Source: Rhizobium lusitanum (GTDB lineage: Bacteria > Pseudomonadota > Alphaproteobacteria > Rhizobiales > Rhizobiaceae). Taken from it: DNA of 64,000 nt. The notes beneath the pieces are model-generated. The model was not told the origin of the DNA. It saw nothing but the letters and a program-made list of their open reading frames with translations, and did no database searches. The stretch spans positions 1,798,001 through 1,862,000 of the forward strand of contig NZ_CP050308.1 of assembly GCF_014189535.1 (NCBI RefSeq), in the 5' to 3' direction. Of the stretch, positions 64,000 to 64,000 are shown piece by piece; the first letter of the stretch is position 1; the number at the start of each line of letters is the position of its first letter. Made by a program: the position numbers and the translations under genes.

Positions 64000-64000
64000 G

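Overview
The window looks like chromosomal DNA from a Rhizobium/Agrobacterium-type alphaproteobacterium. Supporting this are GC-rich core genes, the block yacG-maf-infA-phosphatase-UPF0262-hisD-DUF2948-murA, a galactonate dehydratase locus, several binding-protein ABC transporter genes, and intergenic palindromes of the kind scattered through rhizobial genomes. The species cannot be fixed from sequence alone.

Bases 1 to about 22.5 kb are accessory. They hold a partial HtrA-like secreted protease, an HTH plus GIY-YIG protein, a frameshifted Abi/HEPN-type gene, and a large two-partner secretion locus on the minus strand. In transcription order that locus is an IalB-family periplasmic protein, a TpsB/ShlB-type outer-membrane transporter, a small lipoprotein, a roughly 4,700-residue haemagglutinin-like exoprotein (TpsA/CdiA type), and a small AT-rich gene directly behind the exoprotein's C-terminus. 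The last gene sits where a contact-dependent-inhibition immunity gene would be. The accessory block ends at a tyrosine recombinase next to the 3' end of tRNA-Phe, which suggests an element integrated at that tRNA and extending left beyond the window.

From 22.5 to 28.7 kb lies the core block: quality control (maf), translation initiation (infA), histidine synthesis (hisD) and peptidoglycan synthesis (murA). A tRNA-Thr at 28.8 kb is followed by a second AT-rich insertion carrying an AbiTii-domain gene, a candidate phage-defence function.

From 30.3 to 64 kb the gene content is ordinary for a soil bacterium: two VOC-fold proteins; a PPP-type phosphatase; a tetR-MFP-RND efflux operon with a 21-bp perfect palindrome at its head; an OsmC peroxidase divergent from a GntR/FadR regulator and dgoD; a Bax-inhibitor-like protein; an ECF sigma/anti-sigma pair; a bestrophin-like channel; a periplasmic MsrA; and SlyX. 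A five-gene operon (metallophosphoesterase, ABC ATPase, two permeases, binding protein) follows, with a Pho-box-like site upstream and a LacI regulator facing it. The right end holds an AraC regulator, a YWTD beta-propeller, a ketoglutarate-semialdehyde-type dehydrogenase, an MscS channel fused to a cyclic-nucleotide-binding domain, a quinone reductase divergent from its likely TetR regulator, an S10 carboxypeptidase, a dienelactone hydrolase, and an isochorismatase-fold protein that lacks the expected cysteine.

The best candidate for a poorly described system is the IalB-TpsB-lipoprotein-TpsA-small gene locus. Two genes in the accessory half (TpsA and Abi) each carry one frameshift in a homopolymer, so sequencing error and phase variation must be separated before calling either gene dead.
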